Position numbers and translations under genes: made by a program. Shown piece by piece: positions 34,181 to 44,950 of a stretch of 64,000 bases of DNA. This stretch comes from Annona cherimola (taxonomy: Eukaryota; Streptophyta; Magnoliopsida; Magnoliales; Annonaceae): the NCBI GenBank assembly GCA_030490835.1, contig CM059971.1, positions 6,802,007-6,866,006 of the forward strand. The letters are read 5' to 3'. Each line of letters opens with the position of its first letter. The stretch's first letter is position 1. A model generated the notes under the pieces. The model saw nothing but the letters and a program-made list of their open reading frames with translations. It made no database searches and had not been told where the DNA came from.

Positions 34181-36275
34181 CTAAACGTCATGATCTTCTC
34201 CAGCACCATCATTCGCACCATCATGTGCTGAGTGTTTGCATCTCAGTTTCTCTAAGCGAGTCTCAAACACGTCCATGTGTTGCTGCATGTGTTCCACCTC
34301 TCTAATCAATCTTTCAATACTTCCTATAAGAAACATGGTATGCCTTGTCATTTGAAGCGCATATTCACCTGTTAGAATATTAGAGGATGGGGAAGGTGCC
34401 AGTAAAGGAGGAATGGAAAAAACAGTTGGATTATAGAATGGAGCACTAGCTTGGCCTACTTCAGGAAGGAAATTAGCAAAGGATGGAGATGAAGTAGAAG
34501 GATGGGTAAACGAGAAAGCTGACTGAGATGCAAGTGGATGCTGACCCATACAACTAGGTGAATGCGAATGGACTGCCGTTGGAGTATCTATGACACCAGT
34601 AGATATTGGCATAAACAAATCACTGGAAGTTGGTGGACTCAGAACTGGTGTGGAGATGATCGAAGTAGAAGTGGATGACTTGATTGGTTGTGACATGAAT
34701 GAAGCTATGTGTTTTATGATATCTTCCCGAAACTGCAGCAACTGTGAAGAGAGATCTAGGTGAGCTTGTGTAGAAATAGCTTCTAGGCTCCTTCTTTTCA
34801 TATCTGGAAGTGATTGCTCATAATCTCTTGTATTCCACTCTCCTTGTCGCAATCCCATATCCTCAAAGTTAACTTCAACCTGATCTTCTTTATCTTGGCT
34901 TGAAACTTCAACGCCATGCCTTGTATTTCACTCTTGTTCTTGGTCATCGAATAAATAACCCAATTTAGTCAAGACAGATTCATCAATCGTATCAGCCTCT
35001 TTGTACTTTCGGTGCTCCTCTCCATTGAGATCAACGCCATGATATTGTAGGATTCTTGTTATGATCATTTCATATGGCAAAAATCCATTCTTCCTAACAC
35101 AACTCTTATTCATATGTTAGAATATATGGTAGGCAAAGTTGAAATGGTTGCCTCTTGCATAAGCATACAACAAGTGTGCATCGTAGGTTGTGACCTCTGT
35201 ATAAGATCCACTCCTCAGGAATAAGTGGTATACAGAAATCTAATGGAGAAGCTTCAAGTCCACAGTTTTCAACTGAGTAGATGACACTCTTTTGGCTCCC
35301 ACCTTTGGATCTTTACAAACCTTAGAAAATACATCCTGTTTTGTCTCTACAAAACCTGTATACATCACGGGATTATAAGGGATCCCAAAAACCTTCTCCA
35401 ACATCCCTAGACTAATTTCTATTTCCACACCCTTTACATGTGTAAAACCATCAGCACCTCAGCTAGAATAAAAGTGTCTCGCAAGGACTGGATAAATGTG
35501 GCACTCAACTTTAGCAAATGGAGCAAACCCGTGTCCATGTAACTACTTAGCGAAGGGAAAATCAACAAACTCATTTATCAGAAATCTTCTAGACTTAACC
35601 AAGGGTCGATCCTCAAAATTGAAGTAAATTTTCTCATTCAGAGCACGATGAAAATATTTGGATGGGTAGTCATACACTTTGGGTGCTGTCATTCTTTTTT
35701 CTTGAGTGATTCCTCTGCCTTCCTTTTTTTAATTGCCCTTTCTAACTATTGTATATGCTTCATCTCCTTTTCCCTTATCAACTATTGTGACTTCCTCAAC
35801 AGTCTACATTACTTTCTATTTGCTGTGGTTGCATCCTCGGCCTCTGTAGGTTTTTATTTGCCATTTCTGGTTGCTTCTTCCTCACTTGCTATGGTTGATC
35901 CTCACTTGCTGTGGTTGCATCCTCGGCCTCTGTAGGTTTTTATTTGCCATTTCTGGTTGCTTCTTCCTCCTTATTCCCTTCATCAACTGTGTTGACTTTC
36001 TCAATAGTTTCATTTACTTTCTTTTTTCCTTTTCGGGTTGGTTTATCTTCTGCTTCCTTTTTTTCCTCCTTCCTCATCAATCTCTATTGTTTTCCGCTTT
36101 TCCTTTTTCTTGCAGCATCGTTGACTCCTTTACTGTTTACTTTGTCGTCTGTTGCCACCACTTCCTCATTGATCTTTATTATTTTCTTTTTTTCTTGTCT
36201 GGTTGCTACTTCTTCGGCTACATTTGCTGCTTCTTTAACATTTTTCTCTTTCCTTTGCCCTTTGTCCCTGCCATT
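34181..36275 (-). pseudogene. Degraded opposite-strand ORF, plant-transposon-protein-like
   Basis: Minus-strand frames can be followed from about 36275 to 34181 with several stops. First comes a Lys/Glu/Ala-rich start (EEVATRQEKKKIIKINEEVV). Next is a globular part with HGHGFAPFAKVECHIYPVLA, EIEISLGMLEKVFGIPYNPV, TYDAHLLYAYARG and GFLPYEMIITRILQYHGVDL. A Ser/Pro-rich and coiled C-terminal part of 225 residues (34858-34181) follows, with EHMQQHMDVFETRLEKLRCK. The globular part resembles the 'putative plant transposon protein' family (PF20167-like: YP.L...FY, then G.......lgIP, then LPYGMLITRI...GVDL). That match is by memory of the family, not a search. Second ORFs in opposite orientation are known in some MULEs. 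Confidence 0.55.
35821..35970. repeat. 86 bp tandem duplication inside the minus-strand ORF
   Basis: The phrase starting TGCTGTGGTTGCATCCTCGG recurs at 35821 and 35907 and extends to GGTTGCTTCTTCCTC. A period of 86 is not a multiple of three, so it shifts the reading frame, supporting pseudogene status. Confidence 0.85.
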
Positions 36276-36840
36276 TAATTTCTGAAATGAAAAATATCTA
36301 AATATTAAAAAACATGACACATCGCATATACATGTTAAGTTGAAAGGAGAAATCAAGTCAAGTTGACACATCACATATGCATGTTGTAAGACATAGGCTG
36401 TTTTTATGGAATACAGTATGCTAACAACCTAAAAAATGATTAATTATATTAATAGAGAAAGCAAATATGATTTCTTCTGTTGGTCAAATTCGCATGCTGA
36501 TTTCAAATGCATATGAATTCTTAAAATGCATACTCTCAATTTTCATAAGTGCATGCTCCTAATTTTGGTTTTCACGTTAGAATGAATCATAGTTATTAAA
36601 AGCACAAGGCGCACTAAGACATGCTCCTAATTCCAAAATTGCATGAAAGCAAAGATATCTGATGCGTATTATGTCATAAATTGCGTGAAGGAAAAAATAA
36701 CTTTTTTCTTTCTTAGGAATTCGCATACGAAACACGCAATGAGCATGTGGAAGACGATAAAATAAACATTTAGAATAAGATAAAATTAGTAGTTTTTTCA
36801 AACACCAATCCCCTAGACATATGAATTAGCATGCGAAATA
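36276..36840. repeat. Scattered GCATGC/GCATACG motifs
   Basis: TTCGCATGCTGATTTC, GTGCATGCTCC, TTCGCATACGAAAC, and ATTAGCATGCGAAAT occur between 36480 and 36835, less regularly than in the other arrays. No gene is evident. Confidence 0.5.
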
Positions 36841-37249
36841 TTACATCAACAAACAGGAGTACAAACATGGGGTATTGATAAGTTTAAAAATCATTGTATA
36901 ATTTCATATAAAATTCACACCGTTAAATATTAAAACATTAATTAAATACATATTTTAAGTAAAATTTTGTGAAAATTATATTTTCCATGAAATCTTTAAT
37001 TTTGCTATAAAATGGATCATTTTGCAATATTTTTGAAAATATAAAATTATAAAAATAATTACACGTGCTAAAAGGGATTAAATAGGCTAACTTTGAAATA
37101 TGGGTACAAAGTAAAACGTTATGAAATCTTGAGATAAAATTTAATGAAATAAATTCAAAAGGGGCTCGAAAGTAAATTAAAAGTCTATGCGGGCTTATTA
37201 AAATTATTTTAGCAGAAATTAAATGTTTAGATCCACGTTTTCATTTCCT
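36841..37249. other. AT-rich MULE interior without features
   Basis: No ORF or repeat is recognised. Confidence 0.5.
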
Positions 37250-38720
37250 GCATGAGTATAGGCGACTAAGGCACCCATTTGGTTCATAAGAAGAAATGCA
37301 GAGATGCCGTCCATTCAAGCATGAGTCGCCGTCCCTAATTTTAAGTAGAAATGACCAAGACACCCATCTCATTACAAAGCAGAAAAATCTACCCCCATCC
37401 GATCAGTTTTGATGCAACTGAAACCACTAGCTGGCTATTATTCCTGCCTTCCAAGCAGATGCCCTTTGATTATCGTCCATGCAAGCTGCCCCCAATTAAA
37501 ATCAATTGCTTAGCTCACCGCTTCTTTCCTAATTCTACACTCAGAACTCAGCAGTAGCCCCTTCTTCCCCAAATTGATCATCAGTGGCTGCCTCCTCCAA
37601 ATTCCAGCCACGATTCAGCCATGGACCGCTCAATGCTCTGCCTCACAAAATCTAGCTGTTGTCCACAACGTCCATCTTTCTCCTCTGCTTTAGCAAACCA
37701 TCAAAAGAAAGCAGGCAGCAACTCATATCACCGGCTGACTCCACTTCTTCGTCATCATCCCTAAATGCACAGCGCACAGTAGCAGCCTGTTTTTCCAGAT
37801 GCAGCAGTAGAAAATCGACAGCAACCTGAAATCCAATCAAAACCCAAAACAAGGCAGCCAATAAAATTGCAATCGAACAAGCTTCACTGAACAGCAAAAC
37901 CCATCTCATTCCCAAGCAGAAATTATCACCCAAAATCATCCTACCATCTCTAATTGGATAACCCATTTTCCAGCAAGTCTCCTCCATCTTCGGCCCAAAG
38001 AAATCAACACCGCTCTCAAGCCACAAACAGCAGCTATGCCATTAATCAGCACCAGCGGTTGAATGCGATCATCTCCTAAGCAGACAACGACCATTTGGAC
38101 AGCACGTCCAGCAGTCCGTGAAAGCCCAATCTTCATCTGCCCAAAATTTTGACCATTCTTTGTTTTCGATGGGCAGAAAACCAATCCCCAAACAGCTGCC
38201 ACTCCACCATTTCAGCAACGTCCTTCCCAACTGCTTTCGAAATCTCAACCTGCACCCAAGCATGAATCTAGCAGCAGAAATTATCACATTCGGTGCCCGA
38301 ATGACCCCCATACATCCCCTTCTCAACTGTTGATCTAAGCCATTTTAAAAACCAAATCCAACTCGTTTCCATTATTTTTAGCCTACTCCTGAGCAGCAAC
38401 GAGCAGAAATGGCATGCCATTGCAGAAGATCAAGCAGCCCAACATCAAGCTCACACGGCAGTAGCAAAGTGGAGAAGCAACGAAGGCTGCTACAGTGGGC
38501 CATGGTATGTGAATGCCACATCGGATTCCAAGTCTGGCCTATGGGGTTCTCCACAACTATAAAAGGAGGGTCCCTCCTATCTTGAAAACACACCACACTA
38601 TACACCATTACCAATTCTCTCCCTTAGGTGGGACCATTCTTGTGAGACCCCTAGCAAGGAGGTGGGGCCAAGCAATAAAATTCTCATTAAGTGGAGATTT
38701 GCTCTTCATATTTAGGTGAT
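37250..38720 (+). other. GC-richer LTR-like or captured segment
   Basis: About 1.45 kb with distinctly higher GC and CAGCA-rich composition than its surroundings. Near its end are a TATA motif (38558) and, about 115 bp further on, AATAAA (38673), as in the U3-R layout of an LTR. No TG/CA ends, PBS or duplicated flanks were found. Minus-strand open frames (37652-38326) resemble no protein. It could be a solo LTR or a captured genomic fragment of a Pack-MULE. Confidence 0.35.
38558..38565 (+). promoter_or_regulatory. TATA box-like motif
   Basis: TATAAAAG in the context CCACAACTATAAAAGGAGGG, the consensus form for plant promoters. It precedes an AATAAA at 38673 by about 115 bp. It is relevant only if the segment is an LTR. 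Confidence 0.4.
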
Positions 38721-38879
38721 GTAAAATTTATTTTCTGCTTTATAGTTGTTAATTTTTAATTTGTATTTTTAATTCCTAGATTAGATTTACTGTTTTATTG
38801 CTTTGTAATTTTTAGAGTAAGTTTAATATAATTTTCTTTCCTACTTTAATAGTTGAATTTCATAGCTTTTAATTGCTTT

Positions 38880-39118
38880 CTTAGAATAATTTTAATTAAA
38901 TTGTTAGTTAATTATAATTTCTTTTATTTTAGCTTCTTGTCTCTCTTTCTTTTTTCTCCAACTCTTCTAATCTTTTCTCTATCTTCTTTCTGTCTCTTTC
39001 TAATTTCTTTCCCCCTCTCTCTAATTTTTTCTCTTTTCTCTTTTCTTCTCTCTCAAACCTCTCTTTCTCTCTCCTCTTTCTTATCTCTCTATTCCCCTCT
39101 CTAATTTCTTTCTCTCTT
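38880..39118 (+). repeat. Polypyrimidine (CT-rich) tract
   Basis: About 190 bases from 38930 are almost only C and T (TCTCTCTTTC, CCCCCTCTCTC). The open frame 38853-39104 is a Leu/Ser/Phe-rich artefact of this composition. Confidence 0.8.
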
Positions 39119-39129
39119 CTAAAAGGGTT

Positions 39130-39563
39130 GTCAATGACTCGGAATTAGCATGCGGATTATGTCACAGAGAGTGAGAATGTGAAAAAGGATTGTTACTAAC
39201 TTAGAATTAGCATGTGAAATATAAAATTAGCATGCAGATTATGTTATAAAGAGCAAGGATGTAAAGAAAGGATATCACTAATCAGAATCAGTACGCGGAA
39301 TATGAAATCAACATACGAAATCAGTATACAGATAATTCTATCACAAGGAGTAGGAATGTGAACAAGAGTTGTCACAAACTTAGAATCAACATACGGAATA
39401 TGGAATTGGCATGTGGATTCTGTCATAGAGAGCAAGATTGTGAATCAGGATTGTTATTGACTCAAAATCAGTAGGAGAAATATGAAATTAGCATGCGGAT
39501 TATATCATAAAGAGCAGGAATGTAGATAAAGGTTGCTACTAACTCAGAATTAACATGCAGAAT
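39130..39563 (+). repeat. CATGCGGAT-core array, left part (split by gypsy element)
   Basis: Units of roughly 60-90 bp carry the pattern AATTAGCATGCGGATTATGT, a CACA/CATA GAGAG(T/C) phrase, GGAATGTGAA and a GTT(A/G)CTAACT link. The array is cut at 39563 by the retrotransposon and continues at 48802. Confidence 0.75.
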
Positions 39564-41159
39564 TGATAACTAGTAAAAATACGAGTTATCATGACCCATT
39601 TTAGACTTAATTTGTGTGTAGTTTTGAGAGATTAGGTATAGTTTGCACTCATTTAGCTTAATTTTTATCTGTTTTGCATTTTAGGAGCATTAATTAGTTT
39701 CTAAGCAATTTTTGCATTATTTAGCAATTTTTAGTTCATTTATTTAGTTTTTCCATCTTTTGTAGGAAGGACGGGACGTATGATAGCAGAGCGGATGAAT
39801 TGAACGCAAGCTGAGGCATCCAGAACTAGAGAGTTGGCGTTTAGGCGCCACCTTACACGCCTTGACTTTTTGCAACACACACAGCTGACATGAAGGGAGC
39901 AATCCAGAGAGTTGGCGCCTAGGCGCCACCCAGGGGCGCCCAAGTGCCATTTCATCAACATGCAACTCAAGTGAAAACATTGTTGAAACCACAAGTTAGA
40001 AACCATATCCAAGGAGTTCGCGCCTAGGCGCCAGTGTAGAAATTCCTAAGGTCTCCAGACATTGTCCAAACTGCTCAGGACATAGAGAGTTGGCGCCTAG
40101 GTGCCAATACGCATTCGTATGTAAATATTTCAGTGCGTAAGCTGCGCAAAAGGGGACTCTATATATAGTTCCTAGGGGTTCGCGCACGGGAAAAAAAGGA
40201 GAGAAGAGAGCCTGAGAACGAACTACAGTGCAAAAGAAAGCGGAAATCGAGATCAAAGCTTGGATTGAAGAGAGGAATCAAGTCTCGTTGGTGGAAACCG
40301 CTAAAAAAATAATTTTTCTTATTTTTTCCAATTTTCTTTCTCTGCACTATGGATACTTTTTATATGGATGTAGTGATTGTTAAGATCATGACTTGGACCT
40401 AAACCTTCATTAGATGGATAGTTAGGATGAATTGAATTTTAAACTATATTGTTTCTTGGTTATTAGAATATTCATGAATGAATATTTAAGCATATATACA
40501 TGATTGTGTATGATTTACCTTTTTAAGTGTGAGTATAATGCTTTTACAAGATTAGCTACATTGTAAGATGATTTAATTGCTTATTTTACCCTTAGAAAAG
40601 GGAGATTTTTGCCAGATCCATGTGCAAGGCACAAGTTTCGACCTTTGAGTAAGGAGAGTTGTTTAACAGATAGGAATATACCGTTAAACCCTATGTAGTC
40701 ATTATACAAGTTATGAACGTATCAATTTTACTTTATTTAATGGCATAGGAACATAACACTTAAATAGGGTGTAATTATCTTTATATACTGTTGGAAGACA
40801 TATATGAAGATACATGAACTTGAGCTAGTAAATTCATATGCAATCCGCTTAACAAGAACTAGAGCAATATAGTATAGATTCAAGGATTTCGATCTATCCA
40901 TCTACCATCCCTAAACGGTAAACCCGTTTTAGTATCCAGTAGTTTCATATCTCTACTGTAATTTCTCCTTTGCAATTATTAGTTTAATAAGATCAAAAAC
41001 TCAAAATTTCACAACCCTCAAAAGCAGTTAAGCTAAATAATAATTTTGGTCTACAAATCCTCGTGGGAACGATATTCTACTAACTCTTTATTACTTGACA
41101 CGACACGTATACTTGCGTAAATAGCGAGCAATTTGATAGACATATACGCAGCATCGTGA
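39564..41159 (+). repeat. 5' LTR (1596 bp)
   Basis: Starts TGATAACTAGTAAAAATACG and ends CGCAGCATCGTGA, with CA changed to GA at the terminus. Four palindromic GGCGCCTAGGCGCC-type motifs lie at about 39835, 39913, 40020 and 40088. A TATA-like CTATATATAG sits near 40160, so the R region would start near 40190. Comparison with the 3' LTR over the first ~270 bp shows, by eye, about 20 differences, mostly transitions. Confidence 0.9.
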
Positions 41160-41165
41160 AGTTTT

Positions 41166-41184
41166 TGGCGTCGTTGCCGGGGAT
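41166..41184 (+). promoter_or_regulatory. Primer binding site, tRNA-Asp type
   Basis: TGGCGTCGTTGCCGGGGAT, six bases after the LTR, is complementary to the 3' end of plant tRNA-Asp (family consensus TGGCGCCGTTGCCGGGGAT) with one mismatch. This primer is typical of several plant Ty3/Gypsy lineages including Athila/Tat. Confidence 0.85.
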
Positions 41185-41338
41185 TTATTTAACTAATTAT
41201 ATTTAGTTTTATTGCTTTCTTATACAATTTTGTAGAACATTTTATTTTCATTATTTCTTCTAGATTAGAATTTCTTCTTTTTCTTTTTCTTTCTGCTAGT
41301 TCAATTTCTTTGGTTTTTGCAGAATTATTACATATTGC

Positions 41339-42600
41339 ATGCGCCGAGGCAGAGCCGAAATGGAGACTATCATCCCTTTTGATCCAGAACCTGAAAGAAC
41401 TTATTTGAGAAGGCGCTGAAAGAGCAAGGAAGCTAGAAACCAACAGCATACGATGGAGCATATCGAGAACAAGATGATAATGTCCATGCAAACCAGCCGA
41501 AAAACCAGAGGATTGAGATCTCGAATCATTCACCTCAAGATGAATTGGACCAGCCAATTTGGGATCTAATTGCGCTTATCCAAAATGCTGTTCAGACTAA
41601 TATTGCACCTTCTTCGATCGACACCAATAATTTTGAAATCAGATCGGTGATTTTCCAGATGCTCCAGTCTATCAGGCAGTTCGGAGGTCTTGCATATGAA
41701 GACCTGCATTGCAATTTGCAAAATTTTCTGCAGATTATGAACACTTTCAAGCAGAATGGAGTCTCCGACGAAGCAATGCGACTTCGAACGTTTTCATTTT
41801 TTTTTGCGTGATCGAGCTTCCGAGTGGCTAGACTCTTTGCCACCTAACTTCGTCAACACATGTAATGACTTGGCTCAGAAATTTCTAGAAAAATACTTTC
41901 CACCAGCTAAGTTAGCCAAGCTGAGAATGGATATAGTCTCGTTCAAGCAACATGGCAAGGAGACCTTATCAGAGGCATGGGATCGTTTCAAAAACCTGCT
42001 CTGAAAGTGCCCGCATCATGGAATTCAGCCATGGGTACAAATTCAGATTTTCTATAACGGTCTCCAAGATTCTACCCGTCACATGGTGGATTCTTCATCA
42101 AATGGATCTCTGCTACGAAAAAGTTATCGGGAATCATACGCCTTGCTCAAAAATGTGGCGGCCAACACTTATCAATTGCCATCAGACAGAAGCAGAGGTG
42201 CAGGTCTACTCCAACTGGATGCGATTTTATCGATAAAGGCCCACATCGACGCTTTGTCTAGGCAAATTCAGAACTTGTCCAGCCAACCAACGTCAGTGCG
42301 TTAGGGACGTCAACACCATATTAGTCAATAGCAGCAGACATATGCATATGGTGTGGTGAATTCAGCCATCCCAGTAATGAATGTACCTCTAACCCGAAAT
42401 CCATTAATTACGTGAGAAATTTTCAGAGAAATCCAGCTAATCAGTATGGAAACAACTACAACCCAAGTTGGAGAAATCATCCTAACTTCTCATGAAACAA
42501 CCAGACGAGGACAAATCAGCCGCTTGGATTTTCGCAACAGCAGCCGCAGCAACAGCCTGCAAGATCAATGCAGTTCACTCCACCATCGCGATAAGAAAAG
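41339..42600 (+). pseudogene. gag remnant of the gypsy element
   Basis: A start at 41339 opens a frame (MRRGRAEMETIIPFDPEPER) that meets a stop at about 41418. Retrotransposon gag text follows in three frames: QFGGLAYEDLHCNLQNFLQI (41545-41811), then DRASEWLDSLPPN and DLAQKFLEKYFPPAKLAKLR (41756-42004), then SLLRKSYRESYALLKNVAAN (42083-42304). A CCHC zinc knuckle C-x2-C-x4-H-x4-C is intact at 42343-42384 (CIWCGEFSHPSNEC) but in another frame. The order is that of the Retrotrans_gag domain plus nucleocapsid knuckle. Frameshifts and stops make it non-functional. Confidence 0.85.
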
Positions 42601-42929
42601 AAATCATATTTGAAAAATCTCTTCATGGAGTTTATGCAATCCTAGATCACAACAAATAATAACTTGGAACCTCAGATAGGCCAACTGGCCTCAGCCCTGA
42701 ACAATCGACCCCAGGATCGTTGCCAAGCAACACCAAACAAAACCCCAAATGCAAAGGCAAAGAACAAGTCCAAGCAGTCATATTACATAGTGGAAAGCAG
42801 TTACCAAACCCAACTCCACCAGAGTTGGTGACTGAACCTACTAACCCTCTGATTCAGCAATCATAGGAGATTAAGGAATCAGTTGTAACTCAGAACCAAG
42901 CAGATGCTAAAATCGCCACGAATCCAAGG

Positions 42930-43664
42930 CCACCTCCTCCATTTCCTCAACGATTCAAAAATTCTAAAAAGGAGGGCCAGTTCAAGAAATTTCTGGAGGT
43001 ACTAAAGTAGCTGCACATTAATATACCTCTCGTCGAAGTCTTAGAACAAATGTCAAGCTATACCAAATTCATGAAAGATGTGCTATCAAAGAAAAGGCGA
43101 TTGACGGAATTCGAGACATTGGCACTAACAGAGGAAACCAGTGCGAGGGTGCAGAGGAAGCTGCCTCCTAAACTCAAGGACCCAAGGAGTTTCACAATCC
43201 CTTGCATAATTGGTGATCATTATTTTGAGAGAGCATTATGCGACTTCGGAGCGAGCATTAATCTCATGCCCAAGTTCATTTTCAGAAAGCTAGGCTTAGG
43301 AGAAGCTCGACCTAGCATCGTGATACTGCAGCTGGCGGATCGATCCATCACGTACCCAGAGGGTATCATCGAGGATGTCCTTGTTAAGGTGGACAAATTC
43401 ATTTTTCTGGCAGATTTTATTATCATAGATTATGAAGAGGATCGAGACGTACCTATCATTTTGGGTTGGCCTTTTCTAGCAACCAGCAACATGATAATCA
43501 ATGTACGAGCCGGAGAATCAACCATGCAGGTGCAGAATGAAAATGTTGCATTTAAAGTGCTCAAGCCTATACAAAGCCCAACTAACCCAGCGGATTACTT
43601 AAGGGTTGATATGGGCAATTCCGAGGTTCAAAAGCTGCCTCTAGCTAGTTTTGAGGAAGACTAA
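42930..43664 (+). pseudogene. Aspartic protease (PR) remnant of the gypsy element
   Basis: PPPPFPQRFKNSKKEGQFKK leads through one stop (near 43008) into a 204-residue frame (43050-43664). It holds the retropepsin-like catalytic motif as CDFGASINLMP (Asp at residue 65; Asp-Phe-Gly-Ala instead of Asp-Ser/Thr-Gly), LQLADRSITYPEGIIEDVLV, and the second conserved segment VPIILGWPFLAT. Plant Athila-type elements usually show Asp-Leu-Gly-Ala here, so the substitution is near the family norm. The frame stops before any reverse transcriptase begins. It is best read as the N-terminal stub of a deleted pol. Confidence 0.85.
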
Positions 43665-44186
43665 GAGGAGATTGCGAATAGGGGCCATAAATTATTGGCT
43701 GGTATTAAAGACCGACTCGCTGGTTACATCGGGCCTAAATAAATAATTGAGTCGTTGGGAAGTCAAGACATGGATATTAAGCCAATAAAGGAATAGGGGA
43801 GTTTATATTTGATAAAACTGGAACTTTTCATATCAAAATACCCCTATCTAATCGGCCGAAAAATCAAATTTGGCACAACTTCATGGAACGATGGGCTAAG
43901 ATCAGATTGGAACTTCCAGGTTGCAGTCCTAATGGATGGGAGTCCGAGGTGAAAATTTTGAAAAAAGGATTGAATAGCAGAACCGTTGGGCTGAGGACGT
44001 TAAGCTTAGCGCTAATTGGGAGGCAACCATTGTTTGGTTCTAGTTTGATTTGCAATTTTATTGTTATTTTTTAGTTATTTATTTATTTTTATTTTATTAT
44101 TTTTGTTTTAAACAATATGAATGGTGCTTGGGCGCCGAAGGAGGGTACCCCAGCACCGGGTCTTGGACAGCACAACCCGGACGACC
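43665..44186 (+). other. Deleted pol region
   Basis: Only about 0.5 kb separates protease from the downstream leader. The phrase ACGTTAAGCTTAGCGCTAAT followed by GGGAGGCAACC near 44000 resembles the sequence that follows integrase in full-length Athila-like elements. This points to an internal deletion of roughly the RT-RNase H-IN block. No RT motif (YxDD) is present in any frame. Confidence 0.6.
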
Positions 44187-44193
44187 TATAAAG
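44187..44193 (+). promoter_or_regulatory. Possible internal promoter (TATA-like)
   Basis: TATAAAG in GACGACCTATAAAGCC is followed about 25-30 bases later by GGGTTAGGGTTTGCC and a pyrimidine-rich leader. The spacing suits a TATA box and start region for the ORF beginning at 44951. Not tested. Confidence 0.35.
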
Positions 44194-44950
44194 CCTTGGG
44201 TTAGGGTTTGCCGTTTTTCCCTCCCCTTCTCATTTTCAAATTCTATCAAAGTGTTTCCAAGTAATTTCACCCTCAATCCAACTACATTTGCACCTCAATC
44301 TCTTGCTCATTTCGTTCATCTCATTTTCTATTCTGTTTCCGTTCTTTCCCCTTTGCTTAGATCCATTGCAATCCATCCAAAAATCCAGTTTTTCATCATC
44401 CAATCCTAAGCCTTACATCTATTCTAGCTTCCCCAACAATTTTCCCTTGAGTTGGGCTCCATTTTGAGCCATCTTATTGTCTTCTTCTTCGCCCGGCATT
44501 GAATACCACTGTCAGCAAATCGGCACCTAGGTGCCAACTCCCTCGCGCCTCGCACTAGTGTAGAAATAGGGCAGCATCAAATTTTCAAGCGGAAAGCTTT
44601 GTGGGTAAAATTCTCCATTTCTTAGTGCATTCTAATTGCTTTGAAGTGATTTGATAACTGTTTGAGTGGAAACTTGGATCGGATTGCTGCGTTTTTGTGG
44701 ATTGGTCTATGGATTGAAGGTTGAGTTGAGTAGATAGTTCTTCGGTTCAACTTGTGGATTGAGTTGCTTGAAATTGGTTGGTACTTATTTGCCATTGGTT
44801 GCAAGGTGATTGCTTCAGGTGCATTTGGTTGGTACTTGTTGGATTGCTTGCTGGATTGCTGGATTGCCGGGGTGTGTATTGGCTTGTTGGATTGCTTGGT
44901 TGAGTTGGATTTCTATTTGCTAGGGCCGGTTAAAATTGCTTGGTTGCAAC

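Noticed and set aside
35648..36285. Hydrophobic plus-strand frames of 95-135 codons
   Set aside because: They are the complement of a Lys/Glu-rich minus-strand ORF; the Phe/Leu/Ser composition is a by-product.
37652..38326. Minus-strand frames of 85-124 codons in the GC-richer MULE segment
   Set aside because: Overlapping frames in several phases, no recognised domain, and the region fits an LTR or captured fragment better.
39740..40256. Minus-strand frames of 82-90 codons in the 5' LTR, echoed in the 3' LTR (47412-47630)
   Set aside because: They recur because the LTRs are duplicated and lie opposite to the element's coding strand; no domain is visible.
43864..44055. Short frames after the protease as part of reverse transcriptase
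   Set aside because: No RT, RNase H or integrase motif appears in any frame between 43665 and 44186.
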